Source: Pythium myriotylum (lineage: Eukaryota > Oomycota > Peronosporomycetes > Pythiales > Pythiaceae). Taken from it: a stretch of 64,000 bases of DNA. A program made the position numbers and the translations under genes. The stretch is from assembly GCA_023091665.1 (NCBI GenBank), contig JALJCQ010000034.1, forward strand, positions 148,980 to 212,979. The letters are read 5' to 3'. This document shows, in pieces, positions 11,290-22,134 of the stretch. The notes beneath the pieces are model-generated. The model was not told the DNA's origin. It saw nothing but the letters and a program-made list of their open reading frames with translations, and did not search any database. Within the stretch, counting starts at the first letter, position 1. Each line of letters begins with the position of its first letter.

Positions 11290-14200
11290 TGGCAACCACT
11301 GTCCCGGGAGATGAAGAAGAGTCAGAAAGCAACGGCACGACAACCACTGACGATGCGAGCGGTTGTGTGCCGATTGAAGTTATCTTTGGTGCTCCAAATG
11401 CAGATCGCATTGCCCAGATCAAGTGTGACCTGGTTGCCGCTCTTGGCGCGGAAGGTCTTGATGAAGTTGTCTGTGATGTATGCGACCGATTGTCGCTACG
11501 GGAAACGTCTCGACAAGTTCACGAGTGTGACCATGAATACCTCAGATCGATGAAGCGCGTTCTAAAAGTTCCAAGTGTTTCACTGCCAGATGGGCTTGTT
11601 GCTCATTACGCATGCGATTCCATTGACACTCGACTAAGAGGATTGATGCTCTCTCGACGTGGGATCTCGAAAACTGATACCGGCTTCAACATTATGATCT
11701 GCGAAGAGTGCTTAGCCAGTTTGAAGACTAAATGTGTCACTCCGCCGAAGTTCTCGATTGCCAATGGCTTCTATATTGGCGAGCTTCCATCACACCTGTA
11801 TGAAGCCTCGTGGATCGAGAAGGTCATGACTCAGTTGGTTACTGTCATCGCTCAAACACGGGTTATTCGTGGTGGGGAGCACAGATCGATTCGCTCCCAC
11901 TGTATGGTGTTTGATTCTACTCCTGGACCACCAGCAACCCTGTTGCCTCGTCGGGTCGATCGGGAGGGGCCGTATCGGGTTGTGCTTGCTGGCCCTTTCT
12001 CAAAGCCACAAACAGACCGTCTCCACAAGCTGCTTTCAGTCCGGGGATCAGTTGTCGTTGCTCTCCTTGACTACTTCAAGACCCACAATCCGTTCTACAA
12101 GAATGTTGTGATCGACAGGAGTGCGGCCACAGAATGCCACCAGGGAGCAACGATTCTTAGCGAGATTGCAATTACCCAAGAGAGTGCTAGCACCAATGTT
12201 GATGAGGAACAAGATAGGGTGCACGGACGCTCTGATGAAGCGACAGTGTCCACTGAACACGAAGAGTGCACTTTCATCGAGCGAAACGTGTTGTTAGCAC
12301 CAGTCACGCCAACGTTAGACATCGGTATAGCCTCGCGCGTGATCGATCTGAACGGCGATCTACAAGGGGCCGTCCCGCAACTGCGAGTTGATCATTCTTC
12401 TCGCTTTGCCAATTCCTCCTGTTTGGAGGCAAAGATGTATCAGCATCTATTTCCATTTGGACGAGGTCATCCGGATGAAGCAAGGGTAGTGCGAGTCTCA
12501 AAACTCGAATGCGTTCGCTATTACGCAATGCTCAGCTCAAGACGCTTTGCGCAGGACGCCACGTTTCTCCTCACTGCGTTTGCGAGGCTGTCAATCGAAA
12601 ATATGTTCGTGAGCACTTCCGTCAAGTGTAGAAGATTCTCTTCTATATTTGCAGGATACGAAAGGCTGACAAGTGAGGATGTTGCTTCTGCCTTGGTCAA
12701 CAACGAAAATCGTCAGCGTGGGCGACGAACTGTGACAACGGTGAGCAGAGATGCTGAGCGCTTTCTCCGATCAGTTGAATTAGGGAGCGTTTCAGTGTGG
12801 GGAAGCGATGCGGAGCGTCGTCAATGTCGGCAAGAAGCGTTTGGTTATCAGACGAGGTTCGGTCAACCGTCGTTGTTCATAACTATCACGCCCAACACCG
12901 ACAACTCGTACGCGATGGCGCATTATACTGGAATACTCGGTGTCGACACACTTTTTGACTGGCTTGAGGCTCGCACACCACTCAAGAGCGACATGAAGCG
13001 AGCAGCTATGGGGGACGACTGCGCTTCCGCACGTTTGTTTATGCGGACTGTCAGTGCATTTGTGCGATTCGTGCTTGGAATCGATCCAGTAACCGGTAAG
13101 CGCATGTCAACGGGCCTGTTTGGATACACAGAAGCATACTTTGGGATGGTGGAGACCCAAGGGCGTGGGACACTGCACATTCATTTCCTCATTTGGCTGC
13201 TCGGAGCTCCTGAAAACTCGAGTGCCTTCTCCTCCCGACTGGAGACGGAAGGTGAAGCATTCAAGAACCAGTTGCTAGCGTTCACCGACAGTGTCGTCAC
13301 CACAAGTCTACCCTACGACTTGAGCAAACTTCCGTGCACTAGCTGTCAGGTGCCTGGAACACTTGAAGCTTTGCCAATTCCATCTTCATCGCGACGCCAA
13401 TCCAGACGTTGCTACAATAGCAACCCCGTCGAGCCTTGTTTGGTACATTGTGGTACTTGCGGAAGTCGAAGTAGCTCCCAGCATATCATTCGCCAACTCC
13501 TTTTACAGCAGCGACCACACCATTGGCCTCCACCCATGAGAGAGTTGACTGATGAAGAACACAACAACCGAGTTCAAATCGAAACAAGGGCACGAACGTC
13601 TTCTGCTGACGCGAACAACGTTGTGCATGAGAGAGAAGCGTGGTTGAGTCAAGCTTGGGTGTCAGACGCAGACAAGGAGGCAAGGCGGCTGCTCGAGGAC
13701 ACTGACAATGCGCAGTGTGCTCTGAGTAGACCCGAAGATGATCCCCTCAGGAACGATACGGTGAATCGATTGATAGAATTGACACCACCATCGTCGGACG
13801 AACATCGGATGGCACCGAGTCACTCTGCCTACATTGTGGCCTCACTTGTTGCCAATCTTAACATGCATTGGTGGGCACACACCGGAAGCTGCTTCAAGCA
13901 AAGCCGAGCAGCGGGTGTGGGTACATGTCGATATCGTTTCCCACGTCCACTTCAAGATCGAACACAGTTCGGCAAGGACGGTGTCGAACTCCGCCGCACT
14001 CTTGGGCATGAATTCATCAACGGTTACAACCCTACGATCATGTCCACGTTCAAGTGCAACCACGATATCCAGGTACTGTTGGGTGGAAAGGAGACAGCCA
14101 ACCGAATTTACTACTGTTGCAAGTACGTTACCAAGACACAGCGAAAAATTGATAGCAACACAGCTGTAGCCCTAGCAAGCTTCCAGCGTCGGCAAGCGAA

Positions 14201-14399
14201 GGAAGCACTTGATGACTCCTCCAATCCTCACTTTTCCGTCCAGGATCGCCAGCGTCGTCGCGTCACCAGTATGATTTACACGTTCACGAATAAGCAAGAA
14301 GTTGCAGGTCCACTTGCGGCTTTATATCTTCTCCGTGGATCCTGTCGATACTCCAGTCACGTTTGTGCAAGAATTCCTCTTAGCGACGTGCTGAAATAG
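11289..14399 (+). CDS. Helitron 1 Rep (HUH endonuclease) part
   Basis: The frame runs from about 11145; I take the ATG at 11289 because the upstream part is a shadow of the peptidase frame. An N-terminal Cys-containing region (CDVCDRLSL, CEECLASLK) precedes the Helitron_like_N domain with GQPSLFITITPNTDN. The HUH motif is in GRGTLHIHFLIWL (around residue 630) and the tyrosine motif in YYCCKYVTK (around residue 940). Rep nicks and joins single strands at the element's ends during rolling-circle transposition. The frame ends with TAG at 14397-14399, immediately followed in the same frame by the helicase, so one amber codon is all that separates the two halves of a normal RepHel protein. Confidence 0.85.
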   Translation: MATTVPGDEEESESNGTTTTDDASGCVPIEVIFGAPNADRIAQIKCDLVAALGAEGLDEVVCDVCDRLSLRETSRQVHECDHEYLRSMKRVLKVPSVSLPDGLVAHYACDSIDTRLRGLMLSRRGISKTDTGFNIMICEECLASLKTKCVTPPKFSIANGFYIGELPSHLYEASWIEKVMTQLVTVIAQTRVIRGGEHRSIRSHCMVFDSTPGPPATLLPRRVDREGPYRVVLAGPFSKPQTDRLHKLLSVRGSVVVALLDYFKTHNPFYKNVVIDRSAATECHQGATILSEIAITQESASTNVDEEQDRVHGRSDEATVSTEHEECTFIERNVLLAPVTPTLDIGIASRVIDLNGDLQGAVPQLRVDHSSRFANSSCLEAKMYQHLFPFGRGHPDEARVVRVSKLECVRYYAMLSSRRFAQDATFLLTAFARLSIENMFVSTSVKCRRFSSIFAGYERLTSEDVASALVNNENRQRGRRTVTTVSRDAERFLRSVELGSVSVWGSDAERRQCRQEAFGYQTRFGQPSLFITITPNTDNSYAMAHYTGILGVDTLFDWLEARTPLKSDMKRAAMGDDCASARLFMRTVSAFVRFVLGIDPVTGKRMSTGLFGYTEAYFGMVETQGRGTLHIHFLIWLLGAPENSSAFSSRLETEGEAFKNQLLAFTDSVVTTSLPYDLSKLPCTSCQVPGTLEALPIPSSSRRQSRRCYNSNPVEPCLVHCGTCGSRSSSQHIIRQLLLQQRPHHWPPPMRELTDEEHNNRVQIETRARTSSADANNVVHEREAWLSQAWVSDADKEARRLLEDTDNAQCALSRPEDDPLRNDTVNRLIELTPPSSDEHRMAPSHSAYIVASLVANLNMHWWAHTGSCFKQSRAAGVGTCRYRFPRPLQDRTQFGKDGVELRRTLGHEFINGYNPTIMSTFKCNHDIQVLLGGKETANRIYYCCKYVTKTQRKIDSNTAVALASFQRRQAKEALDDSSNPHFSVQDRQRRRVTSMIYTFTNKQEVAGPLAALYLLRGSCRYSSHVCARIPLSDVLK

Positions 14400-16814
14400 G
14401 TGGAGAATTCCGAACACGTGTGCCGCTTGGTCGCTACTACAGAAGCTGAGGAAGAAACAACCCCAGACCATCGCGGATTTCGAACTGCATCGTTCCTGGA
14501 CGATTACTTGTACCGCCCCTCCTGCAGAAATGATGAGTGTCTGTACGAGTTTGTGATGCAGTGCTACAGGAGGCGACGAACGAACACGACTTCAGAAAAG
14601 CGTTTGTTTAGTCAAGATCATCCGCTGTTTGCATCACACTGTCTCGCCATCCGTGACCGCATGGCTATACCAGTTATCACAGGGCAACGTTTGCCTCGTG
14701 AGAAGCCCAACATGAGTGACGACAAGCGTGATCTATTCGCTCGGATGGCCTTAGTTCTGTTCAAGCCTTTTCGAACGAAACTGGACCTTCTTGGAACGGA
14801 TGGTACGACGTGGCATCAAGCTTACACGGCTTGGGAACCAAACAGGTCACCATTCGTGCGAACCATCATGTGTAACATGGACGACTACCACCTTGGCCGA
14901 GAGAAAGAAGACCAACCAGTCGTAGACGAATGTGAACTTGGAGCGGAAGACCGCCGTAATTATTACCTCTCGGAGGACGACTGCAGTGAAAGTGAAAGTG
15001 ATGGAACGGAGTTCGAAGACGGAACAGATATGGCACTTGACTTCGACGATACCTTCGAGGGAGTTTCCGAATTTCCGACACCAACTGCGTATCCCGACCA
15101 CATTGTTCCAATTCTCGATACCTTTAGACAGCTTGGTCTATTGCGCAGTGTTGCCCTCCACGTCGCCTCTTCGTGCGCTTCTGGAAGTGACAACACTCAA
15201 GTGTCTTACAACACTGACCAGTTACGCAAATGGGTGGAGGAGAGCAGAACAGACTGTGATGTTGGTAACGAAGGAGATGGCGAACAAAGTGAAGTTTACG
15301 CACCGGAACGATTGACAACGGTCACTGCGCTTGCCGATGATCTGCTCTGTCCACAAGGACTGACTTGGCCTGGCCGTACTGTGGTCGCGACTGGGGGTGA
15401 TGTTGGCCTGTTTGCCAGCATTCGAGACGTTTCAGCCAACTACACACTTAACGAGCTTCAGCATATCGCCTTTGCTTCAATTGCCCGCAGTCTACTGCAG
15501 CGATGGAGACAGACACCGAGCGAAACCGATCGAACTGTAATTGCAGAAATTGAGGTGGCAAGCAATCAACTGCTCATGTTTATGGGCGGAGAAGGCGGTA
15601 CAGGTAAAAGTCGCGTTATCCAAGCAGTGAAGACCTTTTGCTCCTCATGGCAAAGATGTCGGGCGATTGTATTGACGGCAATGACGGGCAAAGCTGCAAG
15701 TATTATCAGTGGCAGGACTCTTGCAAGCTTTGAGATGGCCTTGCGAGGTGGAAACGCGCATTATACCCTTCAAGACGTGGACTGTATTCTCGTCGACGAA
15801 GTGTCAATGATGTCGAAGCATAACCTTCTCCGACTGGATCGACTACTCCGACAAGGAAAACGAGTCGCTAAAGTACCCTTTGGTGGACTACATGTCATTC
15901 TCGTTGGCGACTTCCTTCAGATGCCTCCTGTTGGGGCGGACCCGCTCTTTAGTGATCCGTTGGACAAAGCGAACCCAGAGCTTGAAGACTTCGAGGGATT
16001 CAATCTATGGCGTCTTTTTAACCAAGTAATTGTTCTGCGAGAGTCTGTACGATTTCGTGACGACCCGACATGGGGTGTTGGTTGCTCGAAAGCACGCCTT
16101 GGAGAATGGACGCCAGAATTCATTGAGTTGATCAACAACAGAGTGGTTCAGCACATATGCAACGACATCAACATTCGTCACGATACTGTTTCCGTCACGC
16201 AAGATAACAAAACACGCAGTGCTATCAACGATCATTTCGTCCAATCTGCAGCGGATATGTTGCCTCGGCATACATTGCCCATTCGCGTCCTTACAAACTT
16301 CAAGGGTGCGTTGAATAACCTCAGCAGCGAAGACATCTCGAAGATTTTCGGCTTACCCGACACAAGCTTCAAGCGCTTGGCACCATACCTTGACCTGATT
16401 CCGGGGATGCCGATCCAAATCACACAGAACATCCGAACAAAGAAATGTGTGGCAAACGGTACAATGGGCAAACTCATATCCGTTCACTTCCCACCTGGAA
16501 CTTCGTTCACACAAGTCAAAGACAAACGCACAGGCGTACAAGTCCTCTTGCCAAATCAGCGCCCACTTCACGCCCTCGTACACTTGGACCGTGGACCAAA
16601 CGCAACTCCGATACACGACGGTGTCGATCCTGCCGTCTTTCCAGTTTTTCCGGACTCAGAGGCCTTTTCTGCAGCAACCATCCGATTAACACCTTCGTCC
16701 ACAGGAGAACAGAGGAATCTCCGAATCAAGCTACAGCAGTTTCCATTCGTGTGTGCGGTTGGAGCAACTGTATACAAAGTCCAGGGAGAATCTCTCGGCA
16801 ATGGCTGTGGTTGA
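14400..16814 (+). CDS. Helitron 1 Pif1-like helicase part
   Basis: This is in the same frame as Rep, directly after its amber codon. Walker A is GGEGGTGKSRV (around residue 395 of this part), Walker B ILVDEVSMMS, motif III GDFLQMPPVG, and the frame ends shortly after motif VI begins (VYKVQGESL). Helitron RepHel proteins are single chains, so this part has no start of its own. After QGESL the frame runs off into a stop at 16814, while the expected continuation lies in another frame. Confidence 0.85.
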   Translation: MENSEHVCRLVATTEAEEETTPDHRGFRTASFLDDYLYRPSCRNDECLYEFVMQCYRRRRTNTTSEKRLFSQDHPLFASHCLAIRDRMAIPVITGQRLPREKPNMSDDKRDLFARMALVLFKPFRTKLDLLGTDGTTWHQAYTAWEPNRSPFVRTIMCNMDDYHLGREKEDQPVVDECELGAEDRRNYYLSEDDCSESESDGTEFEDGTDMALDFDDTFEGVSEFPTPTAYPDHIVPILDTFRQLGLLRSVALHVASSCASGSDNTQVSYNTDQLRKWVEESRTDCDVGNEGDGEQSEVYAPERLTTVTALADDLLCPQGLTWPGRTVVATGGDVGLFASIRDVSANYTLNELQHIAFASIARSLLQRWRQTPSETDRTVIAEIEVASNQLLMFMGGEGGTGKSRVIQAVKTFCSSWQRCRAIVLTAMTGKAASIISGRTLASFEMALRGGNAHYTLQDVDCILVDEVSMMSKHNLLRLDRLLRQGKRVAKVPFGGLHVILVGDFLQMPPVGADPLFSDPLDKANPELEDFEGFNLWRLFNQVIVLRESVRFRDDPTWGVGCSKARLGEWTPEFIELINNRVVQHICNDINIRHDTVSVTQDNKTRSAINDHFVQSAADMLPRHTLPIRVLTNFKGALNNLSSEDISKIFGLPDTSFKRLAPYLDLIPGMPIQITQNIRTKKCVANGTMGKLISVHFPPGTSFTQVKDKRTGVQVLLPNQRPLHALVHLDRGPNATPIHDGVDPAVFPVFPDSEAFSAATIRLTPSSTGEQRNLRIKLQQFPFVCAVGATVYKVQGESLGNGCG

Positions 16815-17031
16815 CTGGAAGGCTGGTGTTGCATGCGTCAACAAACCACAACAAGCGTATCTTATGGTGTCTCGAGTTCTCCGCCGTGACGCTCTCTTCG
16901 TACTGAGGCCTTTCACCGAAGATGTGGCTGAGTGGGCCAAACCACCAGAATCTGCGATGCACGAAGAACAACGGCTTCGTATCCTATCAGAGAACACGCA
17001 GCAAGAATTTATTCGACTTGTTGGACAGTAA
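16790..17031 (+). pseudogene. Helitron 1 helicase C-terminus, frameshifted
   Basis: In the +1-shifted frame the sequence continues with AMAVVDWKAG, PQQAYLMVSRV (helicase motif VI) and ends in a stop at 17031. The junction with the main helicase frame is within a few bases of 16795, so a single-base indel explains it. This confirms that the copy is damaged. Confidence 0.7.
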
Positions 17032-17129
17032 CAAGAACCGATGTGCTCGTCAAACAAAGTTCTCTTTTATTCACTGTCAGGTGTCCAAGGGGGCCAGCCA
17101 CGGCAATTTTGGATACCCTAATCTTTGAC

Positions 17130-17796
17130 CTAAGCTGCCACAATATCCTCGACGTCTGCTACAAGTTGGCAACGCACACCTTTGTATAGACTTCGAGTCG
17201 ACTTCACAACCTTGATGACTGTTCCATCACATGGCAGACTATCAATTGGTAGCGTTCGGTCGAATATTGTCACAGTCATCAGAAGCTCATTCACAGTCGA
17301 TCGCATCTCTTTGTATTGCGACTTGAACTAGACAGATCGCGTTAGAGACAGGTAAGAGGTATATAATAGATCAGAATTCACCAACCTCCGCCAATTCTTC
17401 AAGGCTCTCAGTGGGTTTAGCACTAGTCAGGTGTAGCCTTACGACTGGAGTGGAGCCCTGGACGATATCCTCACTCTTAAACAACAGCGTCCCTTGGACA
17501 ATGACGTCGACATTCGGATTTTTCTCTTTTCTCTTTACTTCCTCAGAGACATACTGTCGAAACTCTACACAAGTGTTAGTACACTAGAGTGTGCAGTGCC
17601 TCAGTGCACAAAACTGACCTTCCGTGCTTGACAGAACAAATGTCTCTCGCAGCAGTTTCTGCAGTTTTGCTTGCCGCATCGCTGCTTTCAGCTTCTTCAG
17701 CGGAGAATCCGTCACGCTGGGTAAGTGTTGATCCTTCCGAACAGAGGGATCCTTGGGATCTTCCAAGCTTGAATGGCTCCGTTTCCCTGGGGCCAT
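17130..17796 (-). CDS. three-exon gene, 184-residue unknown protein, possibly Helitron cargo
   Basis: Exons 17796-17619, 17564-17386 and 17327-17130 join across two short introns (GTCAGT to GTGTAG, 54 nt; GTTGGT to GTCTAG, 58 nt) to give exactly 185 codons with stop. The first exon is basic and Lys/Leu-rich (SPLKKLKAAMRQAKLQKLL). The middle has alternating strands (VDVIVQGTLLF, VVRLHLTSA) and the last exon continues with TVTIFDRTLPID and VIKVVKSTRSLYKGV. The beta-rich middle could be an OB-like fold, and some Helitrons carry RPA-like ssDNA-binding genes, but no RPA motif is visible, so this stays a guess. It lies convergent to the RepHel gene, 99 bp away, before the candidate Helitron 3' end. 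Confidence 0.6.
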
Positions 17797-17883
17797 CTTT
17801 CAAAGTAACTTGCGGTGATCGTGGCTAAAAGAGAAGTGAGAGAGCAGCAATGAAAATGTCGAAAGATCCGACGTAATTACCCA

Positions 17884-17929
17884 TTGACGGGGTGGACGAC
17901 ACCCCGTCAAAGCCTTTCGTAACAACTAG
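17884..17929 (+). repeat. candidate Helitron 1 3' terminus: hairpin plus CTAG
   Basis: TTGACGGGGTG (17884-17894) and CACCCCGTCAA (17900-17910) form an 11-bp stem with a 5-nt loop; CTAG follows at 17926-17929. Helitrons end with a short GC-rich hairpin about 10-15 nt before CTRR. The base after CTAG is A, not T, so this is a candidate only. Confidence 0.45.
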
Positions 17930-18559
17930 ATGCTGCACGCAGTCGCGCACCACGGAACAGCCATTCGATAATAATTTGAGTCACTTACTGACTTACTCGA
18001 CACCTCACCAAGCCCGATATTAGTTTAGCTTTATGAACTAGTCTAGTTTATGGTGAACATATTTCTTTGAAACTACGCACCCCCCGCTGCCAGGCGGGCG
18101 AGCAATAGGTCACAGGGGGCGGAAAAAGTTTGAAGCGCACACAGGCGCGTCACTTCGGCGCGTCACTCCCTTGGGTCCTTTATTAGGGGTGTCAAAATGT
18201 GCTAGTCATGTCCATGCAGACACTAATCCAGTACCTCCTTTTGGAAGCTTTCAGATAATGATGATGAAGGTGAAATCCATTGAGCGCAATTTTAATTGCG
18301 CTCAATGGATTTCACCTTCATCATCTGTAGAATGCTCCCCACCTAGCGAATAATAAACCCCCCTCCCCCCCCCCCATCCCGTAGGGTTGACGGCCTGATA
18401 TTAGACTGTCGGACGCTATTGGTGATACAAAAAAAAAAAAATGAAAAGCTGGGAGCTCTATGCGCTCCAACGTATCGTCGGTCAACCTGACTAGCAAGCC
18501 AGGATGTAAGTCGGAGGCGACGAGCTGAGGCAGGTCTGCGTGGCATGGCCTGCCTGCGG
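17930..18559. other. intergenic, repeats only
   Basis: No gene. It contains a small GC-rich hairpin near 18080, the 66-bp palindrome described separately, a C-rich tract near 18359-18374 and an A13 run near 18430. Confidence 0.5.
18260..18325. repeat. 66-bp perfect palindrome (32-bp arms, 2-nt centre)
   Basis: The left arm 18260-18291 (GATGATGAAGGTGAAATCC and onward) is repeated exactly, inverted, at 18294-18325, with only TT between. Perfect arms with a minimal loop extrude as cruciforms and usually decay quickly, so this is either recent or an artefact of a fold-back during library preparation. Confidence 0.85.
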
Positions 18560-19010
18560 GGTGGCTGACGTGGCTCGTGAGCTGAGCGTCCGCCGCATGT
18601 GTGTGGCCAACGCGTTGGCCATGGCGTTGTGTCTCCGCACCTGAAGGTGCCAGCAGAGCAAGCCGATCTGATCGGCTAGGTGGTGAGCCGTGTGGTGGTG
18701 CGACCGCCGATGTCCCTTACGTGGCGCCCGGTACCCGCGAAGCTGGCGAAGGATGAGCATGTTGGCACCTATGACGGTGGTGTCGCGCCAGCCGTTGTCA
18801 GCTGCTGTTTGTAGGCCTGCGAGAAGGCCGAGGTAAGCGGCCTGTTTGGTGTTGGTGGTTGTGTCCGAGAGGTGGCCGGGAGAGACCCACAGGATATGAG
18901 GAGCAGAGTCGGAGCTCGAGAGGCCCCGCCTTCGCCGGGGTTGCCGCGGGAGCTGCCCGCGAGGACGAACACTCGCGCGTGAGATCGAGTGGGAAGCTGG
19001 TGTTCATCCT
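18560..19010 (-). pseudogene. RNase H-like remnant (second copy family)
   Basis: The minus strand gives FVLAGSSRGNPGEGGA (equivalent of DGGSRGNPG with the first Asp replaced by Ala) and, in another frame, MLILRQLRGYRAP with a downstream His/Ala helix and NAMANALATHMRR, matching the RNase H C-terminal half. Frame changes and loss of the first catalytic Asp show decay. It is related in type to the RNase H pseudogene at 6667-7476 but is clearly diverged. Confidence 0.55.
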
Positions 19011-20819
19011 GTTAGTGGATTTGATCGGGGAGACCGTGGAGTTGGTTGACGAGACTGGTCGTGAACGCTGGCGAGTGGTGGATCCGCGTGAGCCGGTACC
19101 ACAGCTTATCTATCACACGGTGGCATTTTCAGATAATCAAATTGGGTGAGAAGGGGATTCCGCGCTGACTAAGTTCCCGGTCCACCCAATATTTTGCCCT
19201 TCCGATATCACATCATTTTTTGACATCCCGATCCATTTTGGAGTTCAGAACTGTATTATGCTCACACGCAACAAGAAACTCTCATCTGCACTTGCAAGAA
19301 CCACCTGATGCAGTCGTTTAGATCTCCGCCCACGCAACTCCATCCCTCGTATGCTCACCTTCAGATCACAATTTACACAATCGCTTTTAAGGAACTACGC
19401 CTTCCCGCCCCTGTGGCGGGCAAGCAGTGGACACACAAATCAATCGGAATCGTCATGCACTTCAAACCTTGCCACAACTGTACCCCAGGGGTACTAATAT
19501 CCAGAATCATTCTGGTTTCTGGCATGTCTCGGGGAGCAATTCCAGGCAGAGAATGGATTTTGAGGGGTAGGGTTACCAACAGCCAATCAAAACGCTCTAT
19601 TCTCAGAATGGGAATGGATTTGGCATTTATCGACCAGGGCCTAAACGCCAGTATATGCCAGTACACGAATCGTGACATCTTGATCTGAGTATATGTCACT
19701 AACGCGCCCTTTCGCGTGCACAGCAGCCTTGGTGCATAAAAAGTACCGATTTTGAGCTTCAGAACGCTCTGTTGAGGTCTGCAAGCAGCCTGGGGGGCCC
19801 TGGATTCATTGGGCGAAGTCTGGGGCAGTGTGAAAACCTCCACGGAGTTGGCGAGGCCAAAAGTGCACTCGTGTTTTCGCGATTTTGTAGGAAAGTTTTT
19901 GACCCCCCATATACTGGCTGTAGCCAGGCACGTTTCTAAGGGCAATTCTAGCGGAGTGTCTTCATCCCAAAGCATAAATTACATTGGGAAGTTCTTAGGC
20001 GTTTCGATTGGTCATTTACTGTCTATTTACGGTCCCTAATGGCACTTTTAACACCCAATTTCTGAGTCAAGTAGACCGAAAACATGCTGATTTTGTAAAT
20101 GGTGAAATAAAAAGGGGACCTCCATCCTCTGTACCTTTAGGAGTCCCCACCATAAACACAGGAAAGGAACCAAAAACACATGAACATACCAACTGGTACA
20201 GAATTACATTGCAATGTGGTGGAGCGACCCAATCCAGACGGGACGTGGCACAAGTAGCTGCGGAGGATGGGCCGACCCAGATCGAAGGGTGGCACCCAAG
20301 GCATTTGATGCAAGGTGATCAGGACTTCGGGTAACAGCAGGCAACATCAAGGAGTCGGCATGAGTGTCGTCCGAAGTGGCGAACCGACCGACCGCCTAAA
20401 AGAGGCCAAGTTATCGGCGGGAAGTGCGTTGAGCCGACCCAGCGACCAGGTGACCCGCCAGACGCTTTGAACCAGGCGCACGTCCACCGAGTGTCAAGGG
20501 AACACGAGAAGTGGCCCCGAAGTGCCTAGGCGATCGGCAGGCTTGAACTACTGTGAGGCGATCGTCGAGATGCCCACCAGATCGGCCAAGCGATTCTCCG
20601 TCCGCCTGGTGGACGTACGGATCGCCTGACATATCGACGGATCGGCTGAGACATCTACCGATCGGCTGAGACATCTGTGGTATAGTGGACCAGGTCTGGG
20701 AAAGTCAGTTGAAGTGTCGACGTCTGATTGGCTGGGAAATTATGGGAAGATACGTGATGGGCAGAGGGTCTGCGATACGACGATAAGGTGATGGGCCGGA
20801 TGGCTAGTAGAAGGGGTCA
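19011..20819. other. no gene recognised; repeat-like DNA
   Basis: A 200-codon minus-strand frame (19373-19975) has no recognisable motif and atypical composition, so I do not call it. A GC-rich hairpin (CCCGCC, 5 nt, GGCGGG) lies near 19403. The unit GATCGGCTGAGACATCT occurs twice in tandem near 20640-20676. Confidence 0.45.
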
Positions 20820-21150
20820 GAGAGCGTCAGATTTCTCGTTTGAAGTCTCGGATTTCTTGTCAGACGGCTTGGATCCCTTACGGGAACGCCCAGATTTGCT
20901 GCCAGACGGCCAGACGTCCCGGTTGATGCTTGTTTGCGTCTCGGACGTCCCGACCAACCGCTTGCACAACGCCCAAGACTTCCTGGCCGACTGCTCGTTA
21001 GACGCCCCGGACGTGTTGATCGACCGCTCGTTTGACGTCCTGGACGCGTTGACTGATTGCTCGTTAGACGCTTTGGACGCCTCAACTGACTGCCCGCCAG
21101 ATGTCTTGGACGTCTTGTCGGATTTCTTGGCAGACGGCTTGCACCTTCAT
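20820..21150 (-). other. Ser/Thr/Lys-rich repeat tract, gag-like remnant
   Basis: The minus strand encodes about 100 residues built from a short imperfect unit containing S-N-E-(Q/R)-S, preceded by KPSAKKSDKTSKTS. The same kind of tract (KPSSKTSSKSEASAKTSK) occurs in the minus-strand frame at 22135-22827, so both are members of one repeat family. Low-complexity basic tracts like this occur in retrotransposon Gag proteins, but I see no CCHC knuckle. Confidence 0.35.
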
Positions 21151-22134
21151 CGGTGTTCAAGAGAAGGGACACCTTGCCATCTATTTTGGGCGATGGGTGA
21201 GTGAATGCGCAAACACATGACGACCGGTGGCTGAGAGCACGAGACTTCGAGAACGATGAGACGGCAGCCGGGCGTATGCGCAAACGGTTGGGAAACGTGA
21301 GGCTGAGAAGACTCGACATAGAGCTACGAGACGCAAGGACAGAGGTGAGGTGCATGTTTTAAGAGCATAGTAGGAACAGTAGGTAGGACAAGGTAGGCAC
21401 TTAGGTTTTAGGTTTTGCAATTCAGTACCGAATTCCCCTTCGTCTGCTCAAGTCAACCCCCGTCACGATAGCAAGGCTCGTGACGTAAAAGAAGTGGCCA
21501 ACAGTTGGTCCAACCCGCTTCCAAGTCCATGGAAGCACCCTCCGAGAGTGGCCAAGTCCTTCTCTACTCGGAAGAAGGCACCCCCCGGCAAGTGGCAAGT
21601 CCCTGCGTGGCCGGCGTAAGGGCAAGAGGACTTGTTGGACGTGTTGGTGAGACGGCTTGACACACGAGCCATCTGCCGAGACATCCAGCAAGACATCAAG
21701 TGATCAAGGCAAGAGATCCAAGGGATCCAAGGCGTCAGTCAAGGCGTCGAGCAGAACCCGCGAGGTTCTGAGCGAATTGAAGGCGTGAGCGTTTGCGCGT
21801 GGCGCGAATCTCGCAAGAAGGAAGCAGCAGAGTCGTTGTGTCGCGGCGCTCTGTGTAGGAAGGCGATAATTGCACGAAATATACGTACTTTATCAGTGAC
21901 AACCCCCCCCTCTGGGTCTGTGGATAGGAGAATCTCTGCAGATTCCACCCCCATTCCTTACGGAAGTCTGGTCCACAAATCTCACGACAACGGTTCGCTC
22001 ACCAGCGAGTTATTGAGCGTGAACGACAGTGGATTCCGTGGTTCCTCGAATACCTTCTGGCTCTATTTTCTGGACGTCGAGGGGCCCCGAGTCTAAGCCA
22101 TCTCGCTGAGGCTAAGACATTTTTCGGACCCACC
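21151..22134. other. no gene recognised
   Basis: Nothing coding is supported here. The stretch lies between two related K/S/T-rich tracts and may be part of the same decayed element. Confidence 0.4.

Larger units (their letters stand above)
10792..17929 (+). mobile_element. Helitron 1 (Rep-helicase, peptidase module, possible cargo gene)
   Basis: The element is defined by a peptidase module, a Rep with HUH and YxxKY motifs and a Pif1-type helicase, all on plus. A candidate 3' terminus is an 11-bp GC-rich hairpin at 17884-17910 followed 15 nt later by CTAG (17926-17929), the form expected for Helitrons. However, the next base is A and not the usual T, so the end is provisional. The 5' end (A followed by TC) was not found. 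If the 3' end is right, the minus-strand gene at 17130-17796 lies inside the element. The transposase carries one stop and one frameshift, so this copy is probably immobile. Confidence 0.65.

Noticed and set aside
19373..19975. 200-codon minus-strand open frame
   Set aside because: No motif, no convincing start context, and surrounded by decayed repeats.
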